NCBI GenBank assembly: GCA_035771165.1
Contig: JAWNZC010000349.1
Location: 682,001 to 746,000, forward strand
DNA: 64,000 bases
Source: Paragorgia papillata
Taxonomy: Eukaryota; Cnidaria; Anthozoa; Scleralcyonacea; Coralliidae
Direction: 5' to 3'
A program made the translations under genes and the position numbers. A model generated the notes under the pieces. It had not been told where the DNA came from. It made no database searches and worked only from the letters and a program-made list of their open reading frames with translations. Of this stretch, positions 10,501 to 19,064 are shown one piece after another (the first letter of the stretch is position 1; every line of letters begins with the position of its first letter).

Positions 10501-12957
10501 CTTATATAACATCTCCATGCATGGTATTATTGTATGGTGTTTAGTGGATTTTTTATCGTGAATTTGATGGGGTTTTGTAGGAATTTTATCTCCAGAAAGC
10601 ATGTCTTTGTCATGGGAAATCGTCCAGAAAACGAAAGATAAAGTATGCAAAAAGGGAGGTTATGGTTTAGGCTGGATGATATTTCCAAACAAGCATGAGC
10701 ATGGCTGTTGTAGAGATCAACCAAAAGCGATTTTTCACACTGGTAAGCTTATGCTTTTTTTTTGTGTGTTTTATTCTTTAGTTTCAAAGCCGAACCTAAG
10801 AAGAACTTTTACAGTCATTTGCAACTCACTTTTCACTCAAATCTTCGGAAGTTCGTTCCGAAGTTCATTGGGAAGTTCAAAGTTCGTTTTGAACTATGCA
10901 TTTGATTGGCTGCTAGGAACCAAGCAACCAATCAAATGCATGCCTAGTTCAAAATGAACTACGAACTTTCCAACGAACTTCGAAACGAACTTCCGAAGAT
11001 TTGGGTGAAAAGTGAGTTGCAAATGACTGTAACGTATACGTTATACTTATTACACTACTGGCCAATTTGGGCCCAGTCCTCTGACAACGGTCTTCTCGGC
11101 TCTAGTCGGTTAGAGCGTTGATTATATAAAGTGTACATGTACATGAAAATGTACATTGGGTTCCATTCTCTGTCAGAAAACTTTGAAATGAACTTGCCAC
11201 TGCACTACTCTTCATTGGACTGCACTATATACACTGCGCTGTGTTCATTGCACAAGAACACATGAGAACATACTACTCAAATCAGTAGAGCGAGACATAG
11301 ACGATGTTTTCATCGCTTCCGAAGCGACAGTTTCGTTAACCGCAGATCAATTTCAAAGCAATCACGAGGTGTATTCTTATGTACCACATGATAGCTTGTT
11401 TACGAGTTAACAATTGGATGTTTATCACGTGGTACATGAGAATGCACCTCGTGATTGCTTTAATATTGCAATATTATTTAATAAAACTGACAAAATAAAT
11501 CGGAAGCGATAAAAATATCATCCATGTCTCGCTCTACTGATTTGAGTAGTATACAATACATGTGATGACATCAAGTAAGGTCTTAATATAGTGTATATCG
11601 AGTTATCTAGTCGTCACGGCAACCGAATAGTTTTCAGGCCTCTTATTCTGCTTCAAAAATAGGTCTGAAAACTAATAGATGTACATACATATACATACAT
11701 CAATCAATCTATAATATCAACCGTTAGTATATGCATCGTAGTTGTTTTTGATGGAGATAGATTTTCAAATTTTTTTTAATGTTTTTGTATCAGCCACCTG
11801 TTTTAAGTCCTTGGGTAGGTCATTGTACATTTTTGCCCCTCGAAATGCAAATGCTCTCTGTCCAGTTGTGAGTCTGCATTTCGGCAGGTCTGGGTCATTA
11901 CTGTGTCCGATTCATGTAATATGAACACTTGATCGTCGTCTAAATCTCTCGGAGATTACTAGGTATCCTGTTGTTTAAGCATTTGTGAACTATTGTGAAA
12001 TCTTTTAAAACCAAACTAAGCTGGTGAAAAGATTTATCTGGCTGTCGCGATTATGTTACTTTACAGTTTGCCGGTTGAACTACTGTATATCTCTTGAGTT
12101 GTTAGCGACTAAATACAAGAATGACCTCGACTCAACAAATAAATAGCTCTTTTCCGCGGGTGCTTTTTAAGATAAGCGGTAAACTCAATCAATCAATCAA
12201 TCAATCAATTAATCAATCAATATATTATATTTATTTATCCACGTAACACCACACGTACAAGACTTACAAAAAAGTGCACGTGTCACTAGTAGGTCATATT
12301 AACGTATACGATAGCCGAAGAGTAAACTCGGTTTTTCACTAGGATTAAGATTTTGTTTGGATTAGGAGACATTATTCTTGGTTTTCATCTGACGTCACGG
12401 CGGCCATGTTGGTGTACAGAAACAACGAAATGCGCGGCCATATTGGTCACAAATTTATCCTATGGCAATTTAACTCTATTCTTATTCAAACATTTCGTAT
12501 TGTTTCACCACCCCCAACGGCGGCCACCGATCACGTGAGTGAAAAACGATCCATAAGATAATCTTACAGGCAGCCATATTGAATGAGGCCTGGTCACACA
12601 GGCAAATAGAAAAGCGAGCCCAAAATATCGTTCTTCTAGCGTAATCTTGTTTTGAGAATTTTTTACATCAAACTATAACATTTGTTCAGCTATCAGTTAT
12701 TGAACGTCTCGACGACCAGTTGCTTCCTCAGGTAGAAGACCATTTTTTAATTCTTTTTTTTTTGTTCAGGCGGAGCTGTTGGATCCAGTAGTGTTCTATT
12801 AATATTACCAAGCTCTGTGGAGAACACTGAACAACAAAGTTTCCAAGTCCCGCCGAAAGGCGTCGTCGTTGCTATTTTAGTGAATATGCAAAATGTTCAG
12901 TTATTACAAACTGCTCTTGAAATTGCTGAACTTTTTAAAAATTTCACGGATACTTGA
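4386..12957 (+). CDS. LACTB: LACTB-like serine beta-lactamase-like protein, last five recognised exons
   Basis: Exons 4386-4588, 8451-8683, 9176-9357, 10581-10742 and 12770-12957 join in phase into about 321 residues. LACTB is a mitochondrial filament-forming protein of the penicillin-binding-protein/class C beta-lactamase fold with protease activity. Seen: the KLLEEGKLNLDDPIQNYVP segment that follows the active-site helix, the HLLSHLAGIRH-type motif (RHLLSHLAGIRHYY), SLFKNDPLV, the YLYTTFGYTLL tyrosine region, the TPYVDN and AGGGFLST segments, and the third active-site motif H-T-G-G split across the last junction. The exon with the catalytic SxxK is not found; it should precede 4386 and either lies outside the window or was lost among the gypsy and LINE insertions. 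The first donor (TTG|GTATGG) is the least certain boundary; vertebrate LACTB has an extra stretch there, so a further small exon in the 3.9-kb intron is possible. Every intron holds repeat DNA, chiefly foldback elements. Confidence 0.93.
4712..4918. mobile_element. Foldback MITE with AAGCCCGGCATACACT ends
   Basis: Inverted ends of 16 bp (AAGCCCGGCATACACT and its complement) are flanked by TA at 4712-4713 and 4917-4918. The interior repeats GTTTC/GAAAC words on both strands. It lies in the first visible LACTB intron. Confidence 0.75.
5458..6091. mobile_element. Foldback element, copy 1 of the AAGTGGTTCTCTGATGAAA family
   Basis: Left arm AAAGTAGTTCTCTGATGAAA and right arm TTTCATCAGAGAACCACTTT pair over most of about 200 bp. 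A second copy is at 37073-37758. The interior has the twin GACGTCATA boxes near 5660 and 5735. It is interrupted by a second element at 5771-5936. Confidence 0.8.
5771..5936. mobile_element. Nested MITE with TACCCTGG ends and a 9-bp target duplication
   Basis: Ends TACCCTGG...CCAGGGTA. Flanks TCTTCTCAA (5762-5770) and TATTCTCAA (5937-5945) match at 8 of 9 bases. The related foldback at 37073-37758 carries the uninterrupted TTCTTCTCAA at the matching place, acting as an empty site. Nine-base duplications suggest a Mutator-like origin. Confidence 0.7.
6714..7326. mobile_element. Foldback element (family B), split by a family A MITE
   Basis: Arms TAGTCTCCTTCGCAGACG and its complement at 7309-7326, followed inward on both sides by the GGCTCGCTCACACTCC and GAAACGAGCCACACATTCC words. 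The family A element 6862-7154 sits between the arms. Confidence 0.7.
6862..7154. mobile_element. Family A MITE (TACAGTC ends), nested in family B
   Basis: Ends TTACAGTC...GACTGTAA with shared internal words ACTTCCCAC-type and CTACAGAA. Closely related in ends and length to 56679-57003. TA target with CAGT ends, as in Tc1/mariner-derived MITEs. Confidence 0.8.
7155..8450. other. Remainder of the first visible LACTB intron
   Basis: The right arm of family B reaches 7326. After that I see no gene and no clear repeat except the phrase GGGCCTTCGCTCGAAACG near 7383. Short open frames here have no protein character. Confidence 0.5.
8451..8683 (+). CDS. LACTB: LACTB exon with YLYTTFGYTLL
   Basis: Acceptor TTTAATTTAG|GAA, donor GCTCG|GTAAGG. 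Encodes ECYDSVEKSMSLFKNDPLV, GSKYLYTTFGYTLL and ends in YGRAR. The aromatic TTFGYTLL segment aligns with the second active-site region of the family. Confidence 0.92.
8722..8762 (+). repeat. (GACAGT)n microsatellite
   Basis: About seven tandem GACAGT units in LACTB intron 2, 39 bp past the exon donor. Confidence 0.9.
9176..9357 (+). CDS. LACTB: LACTB exon with NTPYVDN and AGGGFLST
   Basis: Acceptor TTTTCGCAG|GTTC, donor TTGCCAG|GTGAGG. Encodes FYVRDSKGRLTNTPYVDN, LAGGGFLSTTEDLIKFGNAM and SPLLPG. Reading on past the donor gives only a short nonsense tail to a stop at 9417. Confidence 0.93.
9638..9695. repeat. Hairpin with 18-bp arms
   Basis: CAGTCTTCTACGCGGTCT pairs with AGACCGCGTAGGAGACTG (one mismatch) around a 22-base loop that itself repeats TCTGGTCAA. 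In LACTB intron 3. Confidence 0.7.
9982..10402. mobile_element. MITE with GGCCCTGTTTACATGAAG ends
   Basis: TA, then GGCCCTGTTTACATGAAGCG, with the complement ending at 10400 and followed by TA. Arms match over about 28 bp, then loosely. Occupies about a third of LACTB intron 3. Confidence 0.85.
10581..10742 (+). CDS. LACTB: LACTB exon ending in the HT of HTGG
   Basis: Acceptor TTTTGTAG|GAATT, donor CACACTG|GTAAGC. Encodes ILSPESMSLSWEIVQ, GGYGLGWMIFPNKHEHGC and KAIFHTG. Phase 1 on both sides, matching its neighbours. Confidence 0.92.
10809..11032. mobile_element. Near-perfect palindromic MITE with TACAGTCATTTGC ends
   Basis: TTACAGTCATTTGCAACTCA pairs with its complement at 11013-11032, and pairing continues through TCTTCGGAAGTTCG and TTTGATTGG nearly to the centre at about 10920. 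The whole 224 bp can form one hairpin. CAGT ends after TA. In LACTB intron 4, 67 bp after the exon donor. Confidence 0.85.
11272..11551. mobile_element. Foldback MITE with ACTACTCAAATCAGTAGAG ends
   Basis: Arms ACTACTCAAATCAGTAGAGC and complement, plus a second inner pair (AAGCAATCACGAGGTG / CACCTCGTGATTGCTT). The inner CACGTGGTACAT words recur in the element at 37483-37708, suggesting related families. Confidence 0.75.
12184..12223 (+). repeat. (AATC)n microsatellite
   Basis: About nine CAATC/AATC units with one AATT variant. Confidence 0.85.
12380..12552. repeat. Dispersed repeat with GCGGCCACCGATCACGTGAG
   Basis: The word GCGGCCACCGATCACGTGAG followed by TGAAAA and CGATCCAT recurs at 57911-57947. 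The CGGCCAT...TTGGT word occurs twice within this segment. Boundaries unknown. Confidence 0.6.
12770..12957 (+). CDS. LACTB: LACTB terminal exon
   Basis: Acceptor TTTGTTCAG|GCGG completes the HTGG motif, then AVGSSSVLLILPSS, GVVVAILVNMQNVQ and a stop at 12955-12957. The C-terminus ELFKNFTDT is of normal family length. This exon is too short to be obvious as an open reading frame but follows in phase. Confidence 0.92.
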
Positions 12958-13372
12958 TTTCAGAAAAGTGTGATAAGAGGGTAAACGTGTTATAAATCCA
13001 CCATGGCGGCTGTGCGTTTTACTTAATGGATAACCTTGTCTTTAGGGTCATTTGTAAGGGGTAGGGCCAAGATGACAGCAAAAAAAAAAATGGCGGGAAC
13101 AAATGGCCCTGGTGGAGGCTAGGCTACCTCAGCTTCTGATTGCTCGAGAACTTATTGCATAAATTAGATGGCTTGATTTGTTCTTGTGGTTTAAAAGTAA
13201 TTTAACGTGAGCAACATTTTGTGTTTTGGCCTGGGAAATTATATTATAAACATGCAATAATTATGTGTAAGGGACTGGACCCAAGTTAAAAAAATGCACA
13301 ATATACGGTGCATTTTTGCCTAGTCTCCATTAGGGCTATTTGTTTCCGCCGTTTGGAATTCGCCAGCGCCAA
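12958..13372. repeat. LACTB 3' flank with a decayed copy of the GGCCCTGGTGGAGGC element
   Basis: AATGGCGGGAACAAATGGCC followed by CTGGTGGAGGCTAGG (about 13088-13123) matches the arms of the element at 56016-56658. A diverged opposite arm is near 13318-13360. I could not place a confident polyadenylation site for LACTB. Confidence 0.5.
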
Positions 13373-13379
13373 GTGGCGC

Positions 13380-13737
13380 CATATATATATATATATAGTT
13401 CAATCTACAGACACGGTGTTTCGCTGTACAACAGCTCGTCAGTGTAGCTTGGAACAATCTGAATGAATTTCATCGATTACTTATACACATGCGATCGTCG
13501 GTGACAACCGCATGTGGGACAGCATCGGTGAAGTACATTCAGATAGCGTGAAGTGTTATATATATGTTATATATATAAAAGAGTTTCACGCGTTAAGCGA
13601 TCATCAGGCAACTGAAAAAGTTTCACTTTAGTTTCTGTTTATATTTCGTGGAACGCGTGAGATCGCGGCACACGTGACATCACCGCACGCGCGAAATTGC
13701 GTGGGATGAGTTCGAGAGATTGTTACCGGATGTACAT
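13380..13737 (-). mobile_element. Probable 3' non-coding end of a Penelope-like element
   Basis: On the minus strand this follows the GIY-YIG fragment after a LINE insertion. It contains CTGATGATCGCTTAACGCGT then GAAAC, and the end phrase GACGAGCTGTTGTACAGCG, running into an (AT)n stretch at 13381-13398. Assignment rests on position and on resemblance to the terminal non-coding phrases of such elements. Confidence 0.45.
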
Positions 13738-14150
13738 ATAATTTAATTTAATTTAATTTAATTTAATTTAATAACTTTGCCATACACATTACAAACATAA
13801 ATACAGACATTAAGACAATAGGCTGGGTAACCGCAACAGCTAGTGCCAATTACTGCGGCCCCAAAACAAGTTCGATTTAACTGTTACTTTAAAAATACAT
13901 AACGATATACAACATATATTAAATACATTAAATTTACTACGATATCTACTAAAAGCAACACGATGGTGGGTTCATAAGGCTTCGAGCTGTGTTGCATTTT
14001 AAACATATGCTTTTCCATGTTCGTGCGTCGCCTACGTCATATGTGTTGTTAAGTGCGTTAATAGTAACTTCTTGAAGTTTGAGAGTGTGATGTTTTTTGT
14101 TGTAATCGTTTTTGGTAGTATGTTCCATGTTCCTAGAGCGGCGGACGTTA
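13738..14150 (-). mobile_element. 5'-truncated LINE tail with (AATTT)n end
   Basis: Minus-strand translation gives TSAALGTWNILPKTITTKN and LSNFKKLLLTHLTTHMT then a stop, the typical C-terminus of L2/CR1-type LINE ORFs. A roughly 280-bp 3' UTR follows and ends in tandem TAAAT units at 13738-13771, as LINEs of these clades do. It starts exactly where the Penelope-like frame stops. Confidence 0.7.
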
Positions 14151-14462
14151 CTTGTTGAACAAGTTTGCCTTGTTAGCTTTCAGAATAAGCGGCTTGCTCC
14201 ACTTGTGTAAGGGGCGGCACGTTTTAAAATAGACCAATTTACATTGAACGTACTTCGATAGTTCAGTTTCGTTATTGTATTTCTCGTCATGGAAAGATTT
14301 CTGGTGGTTGTTGAAGCGTTGCTTGAAGTTGTTGGCTGTCATTCCTATGTATTGTTTTGTTGTGTCTGTTTCGTCGGTTGTTGTCACATCAACTTTATAG
14401 ATGACTCCTGCAACCATGTAGTTTCCTTTCAAGGGGCAATCGGTTTCCTTTCAAGGGGCAAA
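14148..14462 (-). mobile_element. Penelope-like element, GIY-YIG endonuclease fragment
   Basis: The minus strand encodes CPLKGNYMVAGVIYKV, then QYIGMTANNFKQRFNNHQKS and ETELSKYV, the GIY-YIG-type endonuclease that follows the RT in canonical Penelope-like elements. Past ELSKYV the text continues in another frame as NWSILKRAAPYTSGA, then shifts again to LILKANKANLFNK, so the copy is frameshifted. A 19-bp direct duplication (TTGCCCCTTGAAAGGAAAC) sits at the 5' end of the fragment. The RT domain is absent. Confidence 0.8.
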
Positions 14463-14530
14463 ACAACAACAATAACAACAGTACTATAAATATAAATCTG
14501 ATAAAACACTGCTGCTCATGTTTTAAGTAT

Positions 14531-14549
14531 TATATATATATATATATAT
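14531..14549. repeat. (TA)n microsatellite
   Basis: About nine TA units between the Penelope fragment and the next foldback region. Confidence 0.9.
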
Positions 14550-14584
14550 TGAGTATTTTGAAAACGCAATTGGTGATTGGTTAA

Positions 14585-15352
14585 AAGCCGTGTTTCTATA
14601 ACTCTATGCCGGAAAACATGGATAGATTACGCCATCCAATACACCATCATTCTAATTAAAATTTGTATTTTTGACGGGTTATTTTATAAAGGAAATAGAA
14701 AACATTTTTTCCGTGTTCCTATAGCTAGAGTTAAAGAAAATAATTTCTCGTTCACCCAAACTTTCCCTCGTGTTTCTATTTAACAATTAGACAACGAGCC
14801 CGAGTTTCAGTCTATGAGCGAACAGCCGAGTTTACTGTCGCTTATAGAAAACGAGGGCGAGTTGTCTAATTGATAAATAGAAATTTAACACGAGGGCTAA
14901 TTGTTAAATAGAAACACCGGTTGCTCTAAAAGTGACAAAACGTTGAAAGAAACATTCATTTTAGCTTGTAGACATGTTTACATCACGAAATCTTGTCAAT
15001 AGGAAGCGTAATTTTGAAATTTGTTTTGTTTTAAACGAACTGAGAAATTTTTTTTTACATTATTGCCATTATTACCATAAACGATCTTACCATTAATAAT
15101 TTCCATTCTAACTATTTTGTAGCCGTTTTTGTTTTCTGTAGAACTTATAGCTTCGCCTAAATGTTCAATTTCTTCTGTCATTTGCTCACTCCGTTATAAT
15201 TTCGGCACCGTTGTTGCTTAACAGAACAAGTTTTTATCGGGGGCACAGTAACTCCTGCGATAGCCAATGAAATTCAAGGATTTGTGATAGAAACTTGTAA
15301 ATTAATTTATACTAAAACTTTATAGAAACACGGAAAATGTTTTCTATTTCTT
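14585..15352. mobile_element. Large foldback region with AAATAGAAAACATTTT arms
   Basis: AAATAGAAAACATTTTTTCC near 14693 pairs with GGAAAATGTTTTCTATTTC near 15335, and CCGTGTTTCTATA with TATAGAAACACGG. A second inner pair (CAATTAGACAACGAGCCCGA / GAGGGCGAGTTGTCTAATTG) spans 14785-14872. A 61-codon minus-strand frame at 14996-15181 inside it is not recognised. Confidence 0.6.
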
Positions 15353-15486
15353 AAATATATGCGTTCAACCGTGCCTATTTTTATTATAAATTTTTTAGTC
15401 AAATCACTGCATGTCTTTTAACAAATTAAGCTACTTGGAAAGTATTTGAAAAAGGAAAACAAACATAAGAGTGCACAAAAGTTGTA

Positions 15487-15894
15487 TTATTTCCAAGTGA
15501 GAGCACCGGATGAAGCCTTTCCTCCAATGGAAGCCAAAGAAGTCACTCCTTTTATCATCATGCTATTAACTTCCTTTGCGAATTGCCAGATTGAAGACAA
15601 TGTATCCCTCCCCCATAATCTCCATCCTTTCTCTGCCCAATCAATGCAAATCTCACCTTTCCCATTGAACTGCACGACGTATTGATTTTTTCTTGCTCCA
15701 CTGACAAAATTGTATGTAACGTGCTCGCCGTAACACGTCAGCTGCAGGTTTTGCCGTACCCATGTGGATTCTGCTGTCAAAACAGCTCGAGCATGCTGCA
15801 TTAATTGCCGATCACGTTGACAGCAATTGGTATTTTGCACCACTTGATTAATATGTCCATGGGTTACTTCATCACCACAATCAATGACGTTACA
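15487..15894 (-). CDS. Terminal exon of an unidentified gene
   Basis: On the minus strand an acceptor TTTTTTTAG|TGTAACG opens a frame of 135 codons ending in a stop at 15487-15489. Composition is protein-like: CNVIDCGDEVTHGHINQ, an NTNCCQRDRQLMQHARAVL segment, STWVRQNLQLTCYGEHVTYN, QYVVQFNGKGEICIDWAEKG and a small-residue tail. Six cysteines and four tryptophans, no transmembrane segment or signal peptide (internal exon piece). I do not recognise the family. Upstream exons should lie to the right (above 15900) but I could not identify any; a minisatellite follows at once. It could be a gene remnant. Confidence 0.5.
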   Translation of the reverse strand, partial: CNVIDCGDEVTHGHINQVVQNTNCCQRDRQLMQHARAVLTAESTWVRQNLQLTCYGEHVTYNFVSGARKNQYVVQFNGKGEICIDWAEKGWRLWGRDTLSSIWQFAKEVNSMMIKGVTSLASIGGKASSGALTWK

Positions 15895-16164
15895 CTAAAA
15901 AAACATATTCCATAGTTTGTTTGATTACAGTGACCCAGGCAAACGGTATAGCTTTGACAATGTGTTGTGTTTACATAATATAAAAGTTTTGCTTTGGGTT
16001 TTCTGTGACTTGACATGCAAATTAAACATTTTGATGCACATGTGCATATTAATAACTTATTGGAGAAAGTTATAATTATCTTTGCTATTATCAAACATAT
16101 ATAATCACTTGAAAATCTACATGTTTGGCATTGTGGGAGAAACATACCCAACATGGGTATCCAG

Positions 16165-16790
16165 TGTGGATTGGGATAGCAGACTGGCATGATGGACAGT
16201 GGGATGATGAATTGGGATGATGGTAGAGCTGGGAATGATGGGCTTGGATGATGAACTAGCTGGGATGATGGAGTGGGATGATAGACTGGGAATGATGGAC
16301 TGGGATGATGGAGTGGGATGATAGCTGACTGGGATGATGGGCTGGGAATTCTGGACTGGGAATGATGAACTGGGATGATGGAGACTGGGATGATGGACTG
16401 ATGATGGATTCATTGGAATGGGACGATGGACTGATGATGGACTTATTGGAATGGGATGATGGACTGATGATGGACTCATTGGAATGGGATGATAGACTGA
16501 TGATGGATTCATTGGAATGGGACGATGGACTGATGAAAGACTCATTGGAATGGGACGATAAACTGATGATGGACTCACTGGAATGGGGTGGTGGACTGAT
16601 GATGATGGACTCATTGGAATGGGACGATGGGCTGATGATGGACTCATTGGAATGGGATGATGGACTCACTGGACAGGGATGATGGACTGGGATGATGGAC
16701 TGGGATGATGGACTGGGATGATGGACTCACTGGACGGGGATGATGGGCTGGGATGATGGACTGGGATGATGGGATAGGATAGACTGGTTT
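16165..16790 (+). repeat. GGATGATGGACTGG-type minisatellite
   Basis: Imperfect tandem units built from GATGATGGACT with a longer 33-36-bp form adding CATTGGAATGGGA. Purine-rich on the plus strand. The long frames crossing it (serine/histidine/proline on the minus strand, aspartate/tryptophan on the plus) are by-products of the repeat. Confidence 0.9.
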
Positions 16791-17130
16791 CATATATATA
16801 TACATGTATCAATTATACGACAAATTGTGTGTATCCAATCAATAGATTCCTGTTGCAATGTAAGCTAGCAAAGCTGCATGCATGGCCAACAACAAAGACT
16901 TGACCAGTTTTCAAGTACAAAGGAAAGTTTATTATAAGTTCATTAGTATTTCCTTTAGTATTTTCATCATTATCTTCAGCCCAAGGACTGGAAAAATATG
17001 GTGCAAATCCTCTGCTCGGTACTTCACCAGGATTTCAAGCTCCCCCACATGGTGCCATTTAGTGCCTCTGATTGAACGATTTTTTATGAATATTTGAAGT
17101 ACTCTCCTTTATATTGCTTAACAGCCTATA

Positions 17131-17515
17131 TGAAAAGTGCCAAAAACTACAGTGTTGCTGTTTGCTGTTGCTGTTGGTTTTGAAATAGTCTTTGTGAGCA
17201 AGCTTTCATGAAACTGCTATAAACCTGGTGTTGTTGAAGAAAATCGGTCATTAAAACCATTTTTATTTGTTGTTTTGTTATAATTTTAATGTCTTCAACC
17301 AGTAACAGTCTACAATTTATACTCGGATTTATATAACACTGTTGTCATGATCAACAAGCTTTATAGCTCGTCCGGCGCGAGTTGTGCGGCATTTACAAGT
17401 TGCTACGAGATTAACAAAAACAGGTTTACAGAAGCTTCATGAAAGCTTGCTCACAAAGACTATTTCAAAACCAACAGCAACACTGTAGTTTTTGGCACTT
17501 TGCGGTTTCATTTCA
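17131..17515. mobile_element. Foldback MITE with AAAAGTGCCAAAAACTACAG ends
   Basis: AAGTGCCAAAAACTACAGTG pairs with its complement near 17480-17500; pairing continues through TTGGTTTTGAAATAGTC, TTTGTGAGCAAGC and TTTCATGAA. An extra TTTGCTGTTGCTG in the left arm breaks symmetry. Arms about 85 bp. Confidence 0.8.
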
Positions 17516-18187
17516 TATGAAACAAGTTTTGACTTACGTCAACTGATATAATATTGACTTTATATATTGTTACAAACCTACCCCAGAACTTTCTGCGTTT
17601 CCCATGACTTTCTTGCTTCTACAAGATGACTAGATAATCTTTTTTACAAGAAAAAATGAACGATCGACTGGAACTTGATGCACGAAAGTAAAAGTAAAAG
17701 AACCACTGAGTGTACAATGAAGGGAATTTCCCGTTTCCCGGAATTCCGGGAATTACCTAAACATTCTTTTTCTCAAGAAAATCGGCCACTTTCATGGGGC
17801 AGTTCGCAGTCCATGGGCGTGCTGGCTCAAGTTGAGTTCTGAGGACATTTGAAACTGATGAATTTGAGAAGGGTAATGGCTTCGTACATCGCGAAAATTC
17901 CACGAGTTGTCAACAAACCGTATTCTATGGCAAGCCCAGCATTCGTGCTATGCGCTCGTGGAAGAATTATGGTCGAGCGACGATTTTGAGCGGAGATGTT
18001 TGACTTTGAGCTCGGAGTGTCCTCGCTGAAGTGTGCAGCCTGTCGGCCGTGTATTGATGACGTTTACACGCAAGATATTCGTTCTACGCATGCGTAACTA
18101 ATACGGGTCAGCCCCAGTATTTCGCGAGCATCGACAGCCGCCATTTCCGATCGTGGCAGGGGGGCTAGGGTAACCTGAATGTCGAGG
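17516..18187. other. No gene recognised
   Basis: Moderately CpG-containing unique-looking DNA. A 38-codon frame starting ATGGCTTCGTACATC near 17878 is the only protein-like piece and has no donor or homologue I can name. Confidence 0.4.
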
Positions 18188-18250
18188 AATGTCAGGCCTT
18201 TATTTGTTCCCGCCTTCCGCTAAGGCGGGAACAAATAAAGGCCTGACATT
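18188..18250. repeat. Perfect hairpin with 29-bp arms and 5-base loop
   Basis: AATGTCAGGCCTTTATTTG continues to CGCCTT (18188-18216), loop CCGCT, and an exact complement at 18222-18250. Just outside, ACCTG and CAGGT pair again across a 10-base bulge. Confidence 0.9.
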
Positions 18251-18269
18251 CAGGTTGGGGCTAGGGGGA

Positions 18270-18461
18270 CTATAGCCCCCCAATATATTTTAAGGTGGAG
18301 CTAAGATTAGTCTCCATCGCAGCCGTGTCCAGTGTGGCTAAGCTAAGATAGACCTTAAACCATACCTCGACTAGATCTGTCGGTCGGTTGCCAGAAGGAT
18401 CTTCTTTATACTTACCCGTTTGGAAGGTTGGGTAACAGGTCCCCCGACTGGTTCCTGCCAT
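18270..18461 (-). pseudogene. Possible Cys-loop receptor ligand-binding fragment
   Basis: The minus-strand frame reads GKYKEDPSGNRPTDLVEVWF, then KVYLSLATLDTAAMETNL. The order Y...P...RP...V.V.F.L.L...D...M.T resembles the N-terminal strands of Cys-loop ligand-gated channel extracellular domains. The match is short, a GTAAGT lies inside the frame, and the surroundings are repeats. Treat as a lead only. Confidence 0.25.
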
Positions 18462-18482
18462 AGGCGGCGGAAGGTAGGTTTG

Positions 18483-18600
18483 GTAGGGGGGCTGAACTCC
18501 GAGCGCCGAAGGCGCGAGAAACTCTAGTGGGGGTCCGGGGGCGTGCCTCCCCGGAAAATTTTGAAATCTAGAGTCTCTGAAATGGCATTTCCCGCGTTTT
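18483..18600. repeat. Dispersed GGGGGTCCGGGGGCGTGC repeat, copy 1
   Basis: The phrase GTGGGGGTCCGGGGGCGTGC, then CTCCCCGGAAAATTTTGAAA and TCTAGA. Related copies at 48168-48220 and 50248-50330 share GGGGGGTCTGGGGG. Confidence 0.65.
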
Positions 18601-18664
18601 GGGGGAAGATTTTACAGAATCCTAAACGTTATAAAACCTTTACCGCCCACAACGATTTTTTCAT

Positions 18665-19064
18665 TACTACGGTTCCGATTTGAGCGTGGACACGCGTAAT
18701 TTGACAACACACGTTTCTTACGGGAAACTAACATGTTGCTATATATTGCATTGCAACTAACGGCATTGTTTCTTCGTGCAAACGTCGCGTTGTGTGGTTT
18801 GTCAGCGTAATGGCTGAACGGAAAAGCACTGTGGAGTTCTTAGTTTCACCAGGTTTCACTTGACGAAGATTTGATTGTGTATATTAAAGGATGAGCTATA
18901 AACATGCCCACATTTGCTTTGAAAATTTGGTGCTCGTTTCAAATTGAAACAATACCGTTTGGCCTTAGTAACGTTACAGTTTCCGCTTAGCAACATGTTA
19001 GTTTCCCGTGTGAAACGTGTGTCGTCAAATTACGCGTGTCCACGCTCAAACCGGAACCGTAGTA
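18665..19064. mobile_element. MITE with long arms starting TACTACGGTTCC
   Basis: TACTACGGTTCCGATTTGAG pairs with CTCAAACCGGAACCGTAGTA, and pairing runs on through GTGGACACGCGTAATTTGAC and GGGAAACTAACATGTTGCT, about 77 bp in all. Ends begin with TA. Confidence 0.85.

Noticed and set aside
16117..16682. Serine/histidine/proline-rich frame (minus) and WDDG-rich frame (plus)
   Set aside because: Both follow from the GATGATGGACT minisatellite; no start context, splice site or domain supports a gene.
17878..17994. Short frame starting MASYIAKIPRVVNK as a first exon
   Set aside because: Ends in a stop after 38 codons with no donor that I could join to another exon.
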